DNA of 64,000 bases, taken from positions 1 through 64,000 of the forward strand of contig NC_088881.1 in assembly GCF_032884065.1 (NCBI RefSeq). Reading direction: 5' to 3'. The notes under the pieces are model-generated. The model did no database searches, was not told the DNA's origin, and saw only the letters and a list, made by a program, of their open reading frames with translations. Source of the DNA: Artemia franciscana. Lineage: Eukaryota; Arthropoda; Branchiopoda; Anostraca; Artemiidae. Made by a program: the position numbers and the translations under genes. This document shows positions 1 through 10,330 of this stretch, in pieces (positions within the stretch are counted from its first letter, which is position 1; each line of letters opens with the position of its first letter).

Positions 1-187
1 TTCCAGGTTGGTCCCATAATTTCCCAGTAAGGTTGGTCCAAAGGTCTTTATTGAATAGGATAATTGCGAGTTGTGAGGCGTGGTAAACCAGTTAATATGG
101 CTGCAACTGATTCAAGGTTGGTCTCATAGTTTCCCAGTTAGGTTGGTCCAAAGGTCTTTACTGAATAGGCTAATCACCAGCTGTGAG

Positions 188-2920
188 GTGTGGTAAACCA
201 GATAATTTGGCTAAAACTAATTCCAGGTTGATCCCATAATTTCCCCAAAAGGTCTGTCCGTCTTTGTTGAATAGACTAATCGCGAGTTGCATGGCGTGGT
301 AAACAAGATAATTTGGCTAAAACTAATTCCAGATTGGTCTCATAATTTCCCAGTAAGGTTGGTCCAAAGGTCTTTATTGAATAGGATAATTGCGAGTTGT
401 GAGGCGTGGTAAACCAGATAATTTGGCTGCAACTGATTCAAGGTTGGTCCCATAATTTCCCAGTAAGGTTGGTCCAAGGGTCTTTGCTGAATAGACTAAT
501 CGCGAGTTGCGTGGTGTGGTAAACAAGATAATTTGGCTACAATTGATTCCAGGTTGGTCCCATAATTTCCCAGTTAGGTTGGTCCAAAGGTCTTTACTGA
601 ATACACTTACTGTGAATACACTTCACATCAGCTGTGAAGTGTGGTAAACCAGATAATTTGGCTAAAACTAATTCCAGGTTGGTCCCATAATTTCCCCATA
701 AGGTTGGTCCGTCTTTGCTGAATAGACTAATCGCGAATTGCATGGCGTGGTAAACAAGATAATTTGGCTATAAATAATTCCAGGTTGGTCCCATAATTTC
801 CCAGTAAGGTTGGTCCTAAGGTCTTTATTGAATAGGATAATTGCGAGTTGTGAGGCGTGGTAAACCAGATAATTTGGCTGCAACTGATTCAAGGTTGGTC
901 TCATAGTTTCCCAGTTAGGTTGGTCCAAAGGTCTTTACTGAATAGGCTCATCACCAGCTGTGAGGTGTGGTAAACCAGATAATTTGGCTAAAACTAATTC
1001 CAGGTTGGTCCCATAATTTCCCCATAAGGTTGGTCCGTCTTTGCTGAATAGACTAATCGCGAGTTGCATGACGTGGGAAACAAGATAATTTGGCTACAAC
1101 TGATTCCATGTTGGTCCCATAATTTCCCAGTAAGGTTGGTCCAAAGGTCTTTATTGAATAGGATAATTGCGAGTTGTGAGGCGTGGTAAACCAGATAATT
1201 TGGCTGCAACTGATTCAAGGTTGGTCTCATAGTTTCCCAGTTAAGTTGGTCCAAAGGTCTTTACTGAATAGGCTAATCACCAGCTGTGAGGTGTGGTAAA
1301 CCAGATAATTTGGCTAAAACTAATATCCAGGTTTGTCCCATAATTTCCCCATAAGGTCTGTCCGTCTTTGCTGAATAGACTAATCGCGAGTTGCATGGCG
1401 TGGTAAACAAGATAATTTGGCTAAAACTAATTCCAGATTGGTCTCTAATTTCCCAGTAAGGTTGGTCCAAAGGTCTTTATTGAATATGATAATTGCGAGT
1501 TGTGAGGCGTGGTAAACCAGATAATTTGGCTGCAACTGATTCAAGGTTGGTCCCATAATTTCCCAGTAAGGTTGGTCCAAGACTCTTTGCTGAATAGACT
1601 AATCGCGAGTTGCGTGGTGTGGTAAACAAGATAATTTGGCTACAACTGATTCCAGGTTGGTCCCATAATTTCCCAGTTAGGTTGGTCCAAAGGTCTTTAC
1701 CGAATAGGCTAATTATCAGCTGTGAAGTGTGGTAAACCAGATAATTTGGCTAAAACTAATTCCAGGTTGGTCCCATAATTTCCCCATAAGGTTGATCCGT
1801 GTTTGCTGAATAGACTAATCGCGAGTTGCATGGCGTGGTAAACAAGATAATTTGGCTATAAATAATTCCAGGTTGGTCCCATAATTTCCCAGTAAGGTTG
1901 GTCCTAAGGTCTTTATTGAATAGGATAATTGCGAGTTGTGAGGCGTGGTAAACCAGATAATTTGGCTGCAACTGATTCAAGGTTGGTCTCATAGTTTCCC
2001 AGTTAGGTTGGTCCAAAGGTCTTTACTGAATAGGCTAATCACCAGCTGTCAGGTGTGGTAAACCAGATAATTTGGCTAAAACTAATTCCAGGTTGGTCCC
2101 ATAATTTCCCCATAAGGTTGGTCCGTCTTTGCTGAATAGACTAATCGCGAGTTGCATGGCGTGGGAAACAAGATAATTTCGCTACAACTGATTCCAGGTT
2201 GGTCCCATAATTTCCCAGTAAGGTTGGTCCAAAGGTCTTTATTGAATAGGATAATTGCGAATTGTGAGGCGTGGTAAACCAGATAATTTGGCTGCAACTG
2301 ATTCCAGGTTGGTCCCATAATTTCCCAGTAAGGTTGGTCCAAGGGTCTTTGCTGAATAGACTAATCGCGAGTTGCGTGGCGTGGTAAACAAGATGATTTG
2401 GCTACAACTGATTCCAGGTTGGTCCCATAATTTCCTAGTAAGGTTGGTCCAAAGGTCTTTACTGAATAGGCTAATTGCAAGTTGTGAGGCGTGGTAAACC
2501 AGATAATTTGGCTACAACTGATTCCAGGATGTGCCCCATAATTTCCCAGTAAGGTCGGTCCAAAGGTCTTTGCTGAATAGACTAATCGCGAGTTGCGTGG
2601 CGTGGTAAACAAGATAATTTGGCTACAATTGATTCCAGGTTGGTCCCATAATTTCCCACTAAGGTTGGTCCACAGGTCTTTACTGAATAGGCTAATCGCA
2701 AGTTGTGAGGCGTGGTAAACCAAATAATTTGGCTACAACTGATTCCAGGTTTGTTCCATAATTTCCCCATAAGGTTGTTCCAAAAGTCTTTGTCGAATAG
2801 ACTAATCGCGAGTTGCTTGGCAAACAAGATAATTTGGCTACAACTTATTCCAGTTTGGTCACATAATTTCCCAGTAAGGTTGGTCCAAAGGTCATGAATA
2901 GGCTAATCGTGAATTGTGAG
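188..2920. repeat. Higher-order repeat copy 1 (2733 bp)
   Basis: Everything from about 188 recurs 2733 bp downstream with very few differences, including idiosyncratic monomers such as the short insert TGAATACACTTACTGTG (near 598 and 3331). The unit holds about 25 monomers. Within it, the stretch from ~668 recurs 1088 bp later at ~1756 with more differences, so the smaller duplication is older. Boundaries are approximate because the flanking sequence is itself monomer. Confidence 0.9.
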
Positions 2921-5653
2921 GTGTGGTAAACCAGATAATTTGGCTAAAACTAATTCCAGGTTGATCCCATAATTTCCCCAAAAGGTCTGTCCGTCTTTGC
3001 TGAATAGACTAATCGCGAGTTGCATGGCGTGGTAAACAAGATAATTTGGCTAAAACTAATTCCAGATTGGTCTCATAATTTCCCAGTAAGGTTGGTCCAA
3101 AGGTCTTTATTGAATAGGATAATTGCGAGTTGTGAGGCGTGGTAAACCAGATAATTTGGCTGCAACTGATTCAAGGTTGGTCCCATAATTTCCCAGTAAG
3201 GTTGGTCCAAGGGTCTTTGCTGAATAGACTAATCGCGAGTTGTGTGGTGTGGTAAACAAGATAATTTGGCTACAATTGATTCCAGGTTGGTCCCATAATT
3301 TCCCAGTTAGGTTGGTCCAAAGGTCTTTACTGAATACACTTACTGTGAATACACTTCACATCAGCTGTGAAGTGTGGTAAACCAGATAATTTGGCTAAAA
3401 CTAATTCCAGGTTGGTCCCATAATTTCCCCATAAGGTTGGTCCGTCTTTGCTGAATAGACTAATCGCGAATTGCATGGCGTGGTAAACAAGATAATTTGG
3501 CTATAAATAATTCCAGGTTGGTCCCATAATTTCCCAGTAAGGTTGGTCCTAAGGTCTTTATTGAATAGGATAATTGCGAGTTGTGAGGCGTGGTAAACCA
3601 GATAATTTGGCTGCAACTGATTCAAGGTTGGTCTCATAGTTTCCCAGTTAGGTTGGTCCAAAGGTCTTTACTGAATAGGCTAATCACCAGCTGTGAGGTG
3701 TGGTAAACCAGATAATTTGGCTAAAACTAATTCCAGGTTGGTCCCATAATTTCCCCATAAGGTTGGTCCGTCTTTGCTGAATAGACTAATCGCGAGTTGC
3801 TTGACGTGGGAAACAAGATAATTTGGCTACAACTGATTCCAGGTTGGTCCCATAATTTCCCAGTAAGGTTGGTCCAAAGGTCTTTATTGAATAGGATAAT
3901 TGCGAGTTGTGAGGCGTGGTAAACCAGATAATTTGGCTGCAACTGATTCAAGGTTGGTCTCATAGTTTCCCAGTTAAGTTGGTCCAAAGGTCTTTACTGA
4001 ATAGGCTAATCACCAGCTGTGAGGTGTGGTAAACCAGATAATTTGGCTAAAACTAATATCCAGGTTTGTCCCATAATTTCCCCATAAGGTCTGTCCGTCT
4101 TTGCTGAATAGACTAATCGCGAGTTGCATGGCGTGGTAAACAAGATAATTTGGCTAAAACTAATTCCAGATTGGTCTCTAATTTCCCAGTAAGGTTGGTC
4201 CAAAGGTCTTTATTGAATATGATAATTGCGAGTTGTGAGGCGTGGTAAACCAGATAATTTGGCTGCAACTGATTCAAGGTTGGTCCCATAATTTCCCAGT
4301 AAGGTTGGTCCAAGACTCTTTGCTGAATAGACTAATCGCGAGTTGCGTGGTGTGGTAAACAAGATAATTTGGCTACAACTGATTCCAGGTTGGTCCCATA
4401 ATTTCCCAGTTAGGTTGGTCCAAAGGTCTTTACCGAATAGGCTAATTATCAGCTGTGAAGTGTGGTAAACCAGATAATTTGGCTAAAACTAATTCCAGGT
4501 TGGTCCCATAATTTCCCCATAAGGTTGGTCCGTGTTTGCTGAATAGACTAATCGCGAGTTTCATGGCGTGGTAAACAAGATAATTTGGCTATAAATAATT
4601 CCAGGTTGGTCCCATAATTTCCCAGTAAGGTTGGTCCTAAGGTCTTTATTGAATAGGATAATTGCGAGTTGTGAGGCGTGGTAAACCAGATAATTTGGCT
4701 GCAACTGATTCAAGGTTGGTCTCATAGTTTCCCAGTTAGGTTGGTCCAAAGGTCTTTACTGAATAGGCTAATCACCAGCTGTCAGGTGTGGTAAACCAGA
4801 TAATTTGGCTAAAACTAATTCCAGGTTGGTCCCATAATTTCCCCATAAGGTTGGTCCGTCTTTGCTGAATAGACTAATCGCGAGTTGCATGGCGTGGGAA
4901 ACAAGATAATTTCGTTACAACTGATTCCAGGTTGGTCCCATAATTTCCCAGTAAGGTTGGTCCAAAGGTCTTTATTGAATAGGATAATTGCGAATTGTGA
5001 GGCGTGGTAAACCAGATAATTTGGCTGCAACTGATTCCAGGTTGGTCCCATAATTTCCCAGTAAGGTTGGTCCAAGGGTCTTTGCTGAATAGACTAATCG
5101 CGAGTTGCGTGGCGTGGTAAACAAGATGATTTGGCTACAACTGATTCCAGGTTGGTCCCATAATTTCCTAGTAAGGTTGGTCCAAAGGTCTTTACTGAAT
5201 AGGCTAATTGCAAGTTGTGAGGCGTGGTAAACCAGATAATTTGGCTACAACTGATTCCAGGATGTGCCCCATAATTTCCCAGTAAGGTCGGTCCAAAGGT
5301 CTTTGCTGAATAGACTAATCGCGAGTTGCGTGGCGTGGTAAACAAGATAATTTGGCTACAATTGATTCCAGGTTGGTCCCATAATTTCCCACTAAGGTTG
5401 GTCCACAGGTCTTTACTGAATAGGCTAATCGCAAGTTGTGAGGCGTGGTAAACCAAATAATTTGGCTACAACTGATTCCATGTTTGTTCCATAATTTCCC
5501 CATAAGGTTGTTCCAAAGGTCTTTGTCGAAAAGACTAATCGCGAGTTGCTTGGCAAACAAGATAATTTGGCTACAACTTATTCCAATTTGGTCACATAAT
5601 TTCCCAGTAAGGTTGGTCCAAAGTTCATGAATAGGCTAATCGTGAATCGTGAG
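2921..5653. repeat. Higher-order repeat copy 2 (2733 bp)
   Basis: This is the second copy of the 2733-bp unit. Base differences from copy 1 are sparse: for example TGCTTGACG at ~3799 against TGCATGACG at ~1067, and CCATGTTTG at ~5478 against CCAGGTTTG at ~2745. Such high identity over 2.7 kb points to recent unequal exchange, or to assembly-level duplication. The array stops shortly after this copy. Confidence 0.9.
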
Positions 5654-5769
5654 GCGTGGTAAACCAGATAATTTGGCTAAAACTGATTCCAGGTTGGTCC
5701 CATAATTTCTCCTTAAGGTTGGTCCAAAGGTCTTTGCTGAATAGACTAATCGCGAGTTGCGGAGCGTGG

Positions 5770-7700
5770 TAAACAAAATAATAATGCTAAAACTGAAATG
5801 CTTAGAAGCATGGTTGCCAACCACAGACGTAAAAAAGGGTGCAAATAAAGGTAAAAAAAAGTGATTTTTGCTAAAAAAAAGAGCAAGTCAAAAAATTTGC
5901 ACGCGCAGGGCTGCCAAAGCTTGTGCATCACCTCGGAGGTATAAAAGATTGCATTCCAAATGAAAAGTGTGCAATTTGGTTACCATGTTCCTTGAGTTAA
6001 TTTCTCTTCTGATGAAGTTAGCAATTACTGCCGTTCAAAGTGAATGAAAACTAACAACCAAAAACAGTGATTTTCACTCTTCCGCTCCCCCTCTTTGGTA
6101 AAAAGAGGGCATGTTGTGCAAGTTGTCAACCTTGCTCTGAAGTATCGCTGAAGAAGCATTTGTTTTTGCTGTAGAACTTCTTGTTCCTTTGTTTCTTTTG
6201 CTATCAAAAAGGAAATTTTGGGTTTTATTTTAAGTATTCCATTTTTTTAAGTTTGCTATTTAGTCTTGAAGTACCGGTATTCTTATATTTGCGCTCAAAA
6301 TAGGCTTTAGGCGAAATTTCCGCGTGAAGTCGGTCCAAAGATATTTTTTGGATAAGAAAAAGATGATAAATCACGTTACGAGGAATTTAAATCTCCCCGT
6401 GAAATCGATTTGAAGATATTTTTTGATTAAAAAAACGTGATAAATCACGTTGCGAAGAATGTAAATTTCTCCAAAATTCGTAAAAAAACGCAAAATTTCT
6501 TTGTGAAACCAGTCTAAGGATCGTTGCTTGATGAACAAATTATGGTGATGACGTTTCGAGGAATTTAAATCCAGGGAACATGGCCTGAAAGTAAATGATT
6601 TGCAGTAGCTAAATTTTTACTGCTTTTGCTGTAGTAACATTTTTTTTCTCTTTTTTTTGCTGTTGAACTTTTTCCAACATTTGCACACAAAAATACGGAT
6701 AAATTAAGTTTTGATTTTTAAGGACTATTTTTCATAAGTTTCCTTTTTGGCCCCAAATTATCAGTATTGTTATATTTGCACTCAAAAAAGACGGTTAGGC
6801 GAAATTTCGCCGTGAAATTGGTCTCGTTGCTTTATGTAAAAATCATATTAAGTTAACTTACGAGGAATTTAAAACCAGGAAACATGGCCTAGAAGTGAAA
6901 CGATTTAAAGTAGTTGATTTTTTTGCTTTAGTAGCTTTTTTCTTCTTTTTTTCTGTAAAACTTTTGGCTATATTGGCACACAGAAAATGGAAATTGGTGA
7001 AATTTCCCTGCGACGTTGGTCCAAGATCTCTGTCGGATAGTAAAATCTTGATAAATGATGTTTAGAGTAATGAAAATCCATGGCTGAAAAGTGAAATGTT
7101 TTGGAGCAACTGATTATTCGCTGTTTTTTGTGAAGTTGCATTTGTTACTGCTGTAGTGCTTTTTGGTCTATTCAAAATAGTTGTCAGAAACAGCGTTTTG
7201 GAGAAAACAGCCAATTCTTCGGATGCATTGATGTGTTTGACTACCAACGACCATTTTCGTATTTTGGTATTTCCGTATTTGGTAAATGATTCGCATTTTC
7301 TTCATTTTGTTTTGCTGTTCTGATAAAATTTAAACGTGGCATCATAGAAGAAAATGTCATACTGCCCTAAAACTTCAGGATTTTGAAATAGCTAAAAGAA
7401 CACTCTTGGACAATCGCAGCTCTCATGTATGAATAGACCTAAGAGGCGCCCAGAAGGGAGGCAAATAGTGTTGTGTATTTGATGTTTTCGGTACTTGCTA
7501 ACAATATTTAAAAACAAATAAAATATTAAAAACAAAAATGTAAAACACAGATATATCAGAAATGTCATAAAAAGATATTTGCAATGCTGACAAAATTTAA
7601 CTGCAGTGCATTAAAGGACATTTCAAGATTTAATTAATAGAAAACAAACTATCTCAATCCTTTTGTAACAATTTTAGAACATGAAACTCTAATACGATTC
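5770..7700. repeat. Array edge with decayed, satellite-related repeats; no gene seen
   Basis: AT-rich DNA with several degenerate repeats. Motifs like AATTTCnnnGTGAAnTTGGTC occur at ~6315, ~6495, ~6790 and ~6990, followed by ACGAGGAATTTAAA (6380, 6560, 6860) and ACATGGCCT (6579, 6886). The copy at 6990-7045 still matches the satellite monomer core (AATTTCCC, GTTGGTCCAAGATCT, then GATAG). These look like old relatives of the array left at its border. About 7270-7700 holds nothing I recognise. Confidence 0.6.
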
Positions 7701-7708
7701 TTTTCTAA

Positions 7709-7780
7709 GCCTATGTAGGACAGGGGATAGGTGCGTTGAACTTAGTCCGGAGGTCGTAGGTTCGATCCCTGCCACAGGCA
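7709..7780 (+). other. tRNA-like module 1 (pseudo-tRNA or SINE head)
   Basis: A 72-nt segment whose ends GCCTATG and CACAGGC can pair at 6 of 7 positions, with a T-arm-like GTAGG-TTCGATC-CCTGC that includes a B-box (GGTTCGATCCC). The D-arm and anticodon arm do not fold convincingly, so I do not call a functional tRNA. It is followed within 8 bp by a second tRNA-like module. Confidence 0.5.
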
Positions 7781-7788
7781 ACTTTTTA

Positions 7789-7863
7789 CCTTGCGATGAC
7801 GTAGTGGATAAAGCTGCGCATCCTGATCAAAGGGTTGCAACTTCAATCCTGCGTGTCGTAAGG
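7789..7863 (+). other. tRNA-like module 2
   Basis: A 75-nt segment with acceptor-like ends CCTTGCG and CGTAAGG (7 pairs including one wobble), an A-box-like TGACGTAGTGG and a degenerate B-box TTGCAACTTCAATCC. A sibling of the same length and start lies at 57691-57765 in this window, so this is a dispersed family rather than a single tRNA gene. Confidence 0.5.
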
Positions 7864-7897
7864 AACGTGTTTCTTAACAAAATATCTAATAATTTTT

Positions 7898-7973
7898 GCC
7901 TTGTGGTGGTCTAATGGAGCTAGCCGTAACTACCGATAAGGGGTTTCAGGTTCAATCCCGATCACCGGAAGGC
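7898..7973 (+). other. tRNA-like module 3
   Basis: A 76-nt segment with ends GCCTT and AAGGC, an A-box-like TGGTCTAATGG and a near-perfect B-box GGTTCAATCCC. It is the third tRNA-like module in 265 bp. CCA is not encoded and no T-run terminator follows immediately. A composite SINE or a decayed tRNA cluster are both possible. Confidence 0.5.
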
Positions 7974-8095
7974 TTTGAAACAAGTTGGTCGCTTAATACT
8001 GTGCAAATCATGTCATTCTTTTCTATAGACACAAAATAGTGAAAACTCCTTCAAAAATGTTCATGCTAAATTTTTAGCTTTAAATTAAATCGTAT

Positions 8096-8452
8096 CAAAC
8101 AGTTCGTGGTAACGAACTGTAGTAAGGAGCGACCCGGCTCAATAGTAACCAAAACTCTAAAAAATTGAATTTTGATATCAATAGCTACATCAAAAGAATC
8201 GCATTTTAATGCTGATTTTAAATATTTAAGTTTCATCAAGTTTAGTCTTACCCATCAAAAGTTACGAACCTGAGAAAATTTGCCTTATTTAGGAAAATAG
8301 GGGGAAACACCCCCTAAAAGTCGTAGGATCTTAGCGAAAATGACACAATCAGATTCAGCGTATCAGAGAACCCTGCTGAAGAAGTTTCAAGCTCCTATCT
8401 ACAAAAATGTGGAATTTTGTATTTTTTGCCAGAAGACAAATCACGGGTGCAT

Positions 8453-8484
<32 letters not shown>

Positions 8485-8622
8485 CCCAGGGGTCATCGTA
8501 TCGACCAAGTGGTCCAAGAATGTCGCAAGAGGGCTCATTCTAACGGAAATGAAAAGTTCTAGTGCCCTTTTTAAGTGACCAAAAAAATTGGAGGGTATCT
8601 AGGCCCCCTCCCACGCTAATTT
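8096..8622 (+). repeat. Dispersed repeat, 5' part (AGTTCGTGGTAACGAACTG family)
   Basis: Begins with a small hairpin (CAGTTCG, 6-nt loop, CGAACTG) and GTAGTAAGGAGCGACCCGG. The same start occurs at ~63922 to the window end. It contains a 31-T run at 8454-8484. It is interrupted at ~8621 by a satellite fragment and resumes at ~9194. No intact coding frame is seen. From memory, this is a very abundant repeat in brine shrimp DNA. Confidence 0.75.
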
Positions 8623-9193
8623 GGCTACAACTGATTCCAGGTTTGTTCCATAATTTCCCCATAAGGTTGTTCCAAAGGTCTTTGTCGAATAGACTAATCG
8701 CGAGTTGCTTGGCAAACAAGATAATTTGGCTACAACTTATTCCAGTTTGGTTACATAATTTCCCAGTAAGGTTGGTCCAAAGGTCATGAATAGGCTAATC
8801 GTGAATTGTGAGGCGTGGTAAACCAGATAATTTGGCTACAACTGATTCCAGGTTGGTCCCATAATTTCTCCTTAAGGTTGGTCCAAAGGTCTTTGCTGTA
8901 TAGACTAATCGCGAGTTGCGGTTGGCGAAATGGAAGGTTGCGGTTAGGTTGCGCGAGTTGCGGTTGGCAGAATAGGCGAAAAACAAAATAATCGTGCTAA
9001 AACTGAAATGCTTTGAAGCATGGTTGCCAACCACAGACGTGAAAAAGAGTGCAAATAAAGGTAAAAAAAGTGATTTTTGCTAAAAAAAAACAAAGTGCAA
9101 GTCAAAAAATTTGCACGCGCAGGGCTGCCAAAGCTTGTGCATCACCTCGGAGGTATAAAAGATTGCATTCCAAATAAAAAGTGTGCAATTTTA
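8621..9193 (+). repeat. Displaced satellite fragment with array flank
   Basis: Matches the right end of the array (about 5459-5982) including the non-satellite tail (GAAATGC, GGGCTGCCAAAGCTTG, ACCTCGGAGG). It therefore derives from an array edge, not from a random monomer. It retains CCAGG and AATAGACT where the local array copy has CCATG and AAAAGACT, so the source was an earlier state or another copy. A short local expansion of GTTGCGGTTGGC sits at ~8915-8975. Both ends share AATTT with the target. Confidence 0.85.
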
Positions 9194-9600
9194 AAGTGAC
9201 CAAAAAAATTGGAGGGCATCTAGGCCCCCTCCCACGCTAATTTTTTTCCCAAAGTCAACGGATCAAAGTTTTGAGATAGCCATTTTGTTCAGCATAGTCA
9301 AAAACCATAATAACTATGTCTTTGGGGATGACTTACTCCCCCACAATCCCTGGGGGAGGGGCTGCAAGTTACAAACTTTGACCAGTGTTTACATATAGTA
9401 ATGGTTATTGGGAAGTGTACAGACGTTTTCAGGGGGATTGTTTTTGTTTGGGGGTGGGGCTGAGGAGAGGGGGCTATGTTGGAGGATCTTTCCTTGGAGG
9501 AATCTGTCATGGGGGAAGAAAAATTCAATGAAAAGGGCGCAGGATTCTCTAGCATTACTATAAGAAAACAATGAAAAATAAACATGAAAACGTTTTTTCA
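9194..9600 (+). repeat. Dispersed repeat, continuation after interruption
   Basis: Starts with a ~49-bp repeat of 8572-8622 (GTGACCAAAAAAATTGGAGG ... CCCACGCTAATTT; one T/C difference) and continues as non-coding, G-rich repeat sequence. It has several GGGGG tracts and GGGGGAGGGGCTGCAAG at ~9350. The minus-strand open frames here are incidental. Confidence 0.7.
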
Positions 9601-10330
9601 AATGAAAGGAAGAAATAGCATTGAAGCTTAAAACGAACAGAGATTATTACGCACATGAGGGGTTCTAAAAATACTTTAGCATAAAGAGCGAGGTATTTAG
9701 GAGGAGATAAATACCTTGCTCTTTATGCTAAAGTATTTTTAGTAATTTCAACTATTTATTCTACGGGCTTTCTGATTCAGGGGTCATTCTTAAAGAATTG
9801 GGACAAAACTTACGATTTAGTGTAAAGAAGGAGGTATTAACGAGGGTACAAACCCCCTCATATACATAATAAAAATTAAAGAATATAAAAGTTTGTTACG
9901 TAAGTTAATTCTAAAGTTACGTATATTTTTTGCTAATAAAAAAATTCGTTAAAATTAAAATTAATACTTGCCTTTTTATGTAACCGAAAAATTGCATGGC
10001 AACTAGGCCTCCTTCCCCATCCCATATTTCTGAAAATCGTATGATCAAAACTAAGAGAAAGCCATTTAGCCAAAAAAGGAATTAATATGCCAATTTCATT
10101 TGAATAGTTTACGTGTGGAGAGTCAAAATCAAACATGCATTAATTCAAAAACGTTCAGAAATCACATAAAAAAAACTAGTTTTTTTAACTGAAAGTAAGG
10201 AGCGACATTAAAACTTAAAACGAACAGAAATTACTCCGTATATGAAATGGGTTGTCCCCTCCGCAATCCCTCGCTCTTTACGCTAAAGTTTGACTCTTTG
10301 CCACAATTCTGCTTTTTGAAACAATTAAAA
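9600..10330. repeat. Foldback-type dispersed repeat, copy 1
   Basis: Contains a near-perfect hairpin at 9667-9740 with 33-nt arms and one mismatch (arm core TTTAGCATAAAGAGCG) and a second partial unit at 10170-10330 (CTGAAAGTAAGGAGCGAC, CGAACAGAAATTA, CTCTTTACGCTAAAG). The same family recurs at 23455-24960, 31095-31960 and 38640-39160. No transposase frame is seen, so it is a non-autonomous foldback or MITE-like element. Confidence 0.75.

Larger units (their letters stand above)
1..5770. repeat. Satellite array, ~110-bp monomer with higher-order structure
   Basis: Head-to-tail monomers of 106-110 bp fill this interval. Landmarks recurring in each are GGTTGGTCC and TGGTAAACCAGATAATTTGG, and monomer starts fall at 1, 111, 221 and 327. 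Variant monomers lack AAAGG before GTCTTT or have a TGCATGGCGTGG box, and these variants recur at larger periods. The array starts before the window, so its true length is unknown. The right edge fades out near 5770, where the last monomer runs into unrelated sequence (TGCTAAAACTGAAATGC). Open frames of ~86 codons on the minus strand come from low stop density and repeat in step with the array; they are not genes. The function is unknown; pericentromeric or interspersed satellite are both possible. Confidence 0.95.

Noticed and set aside
668-5560. Many 60-120-codon minus-strand open frames (MDQPNWETM..., MVYHASQLA...)
   Set aside because: They repeat with the satellite periods, shift start with monomer variants and have no independent evidence of coding.
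1-5770. Array mistaken for a CRISPR locus
   Set aside because: No alternation of short identical repeats and unique spacers; the 110-bp monomers are all related throughout, and the setting is eukaryotic.
7709-7973. Functional tRNA genes
   Set aside because: D-arm and anticodon arms do not fold convincingly, and at least one module is a dispersed family member.
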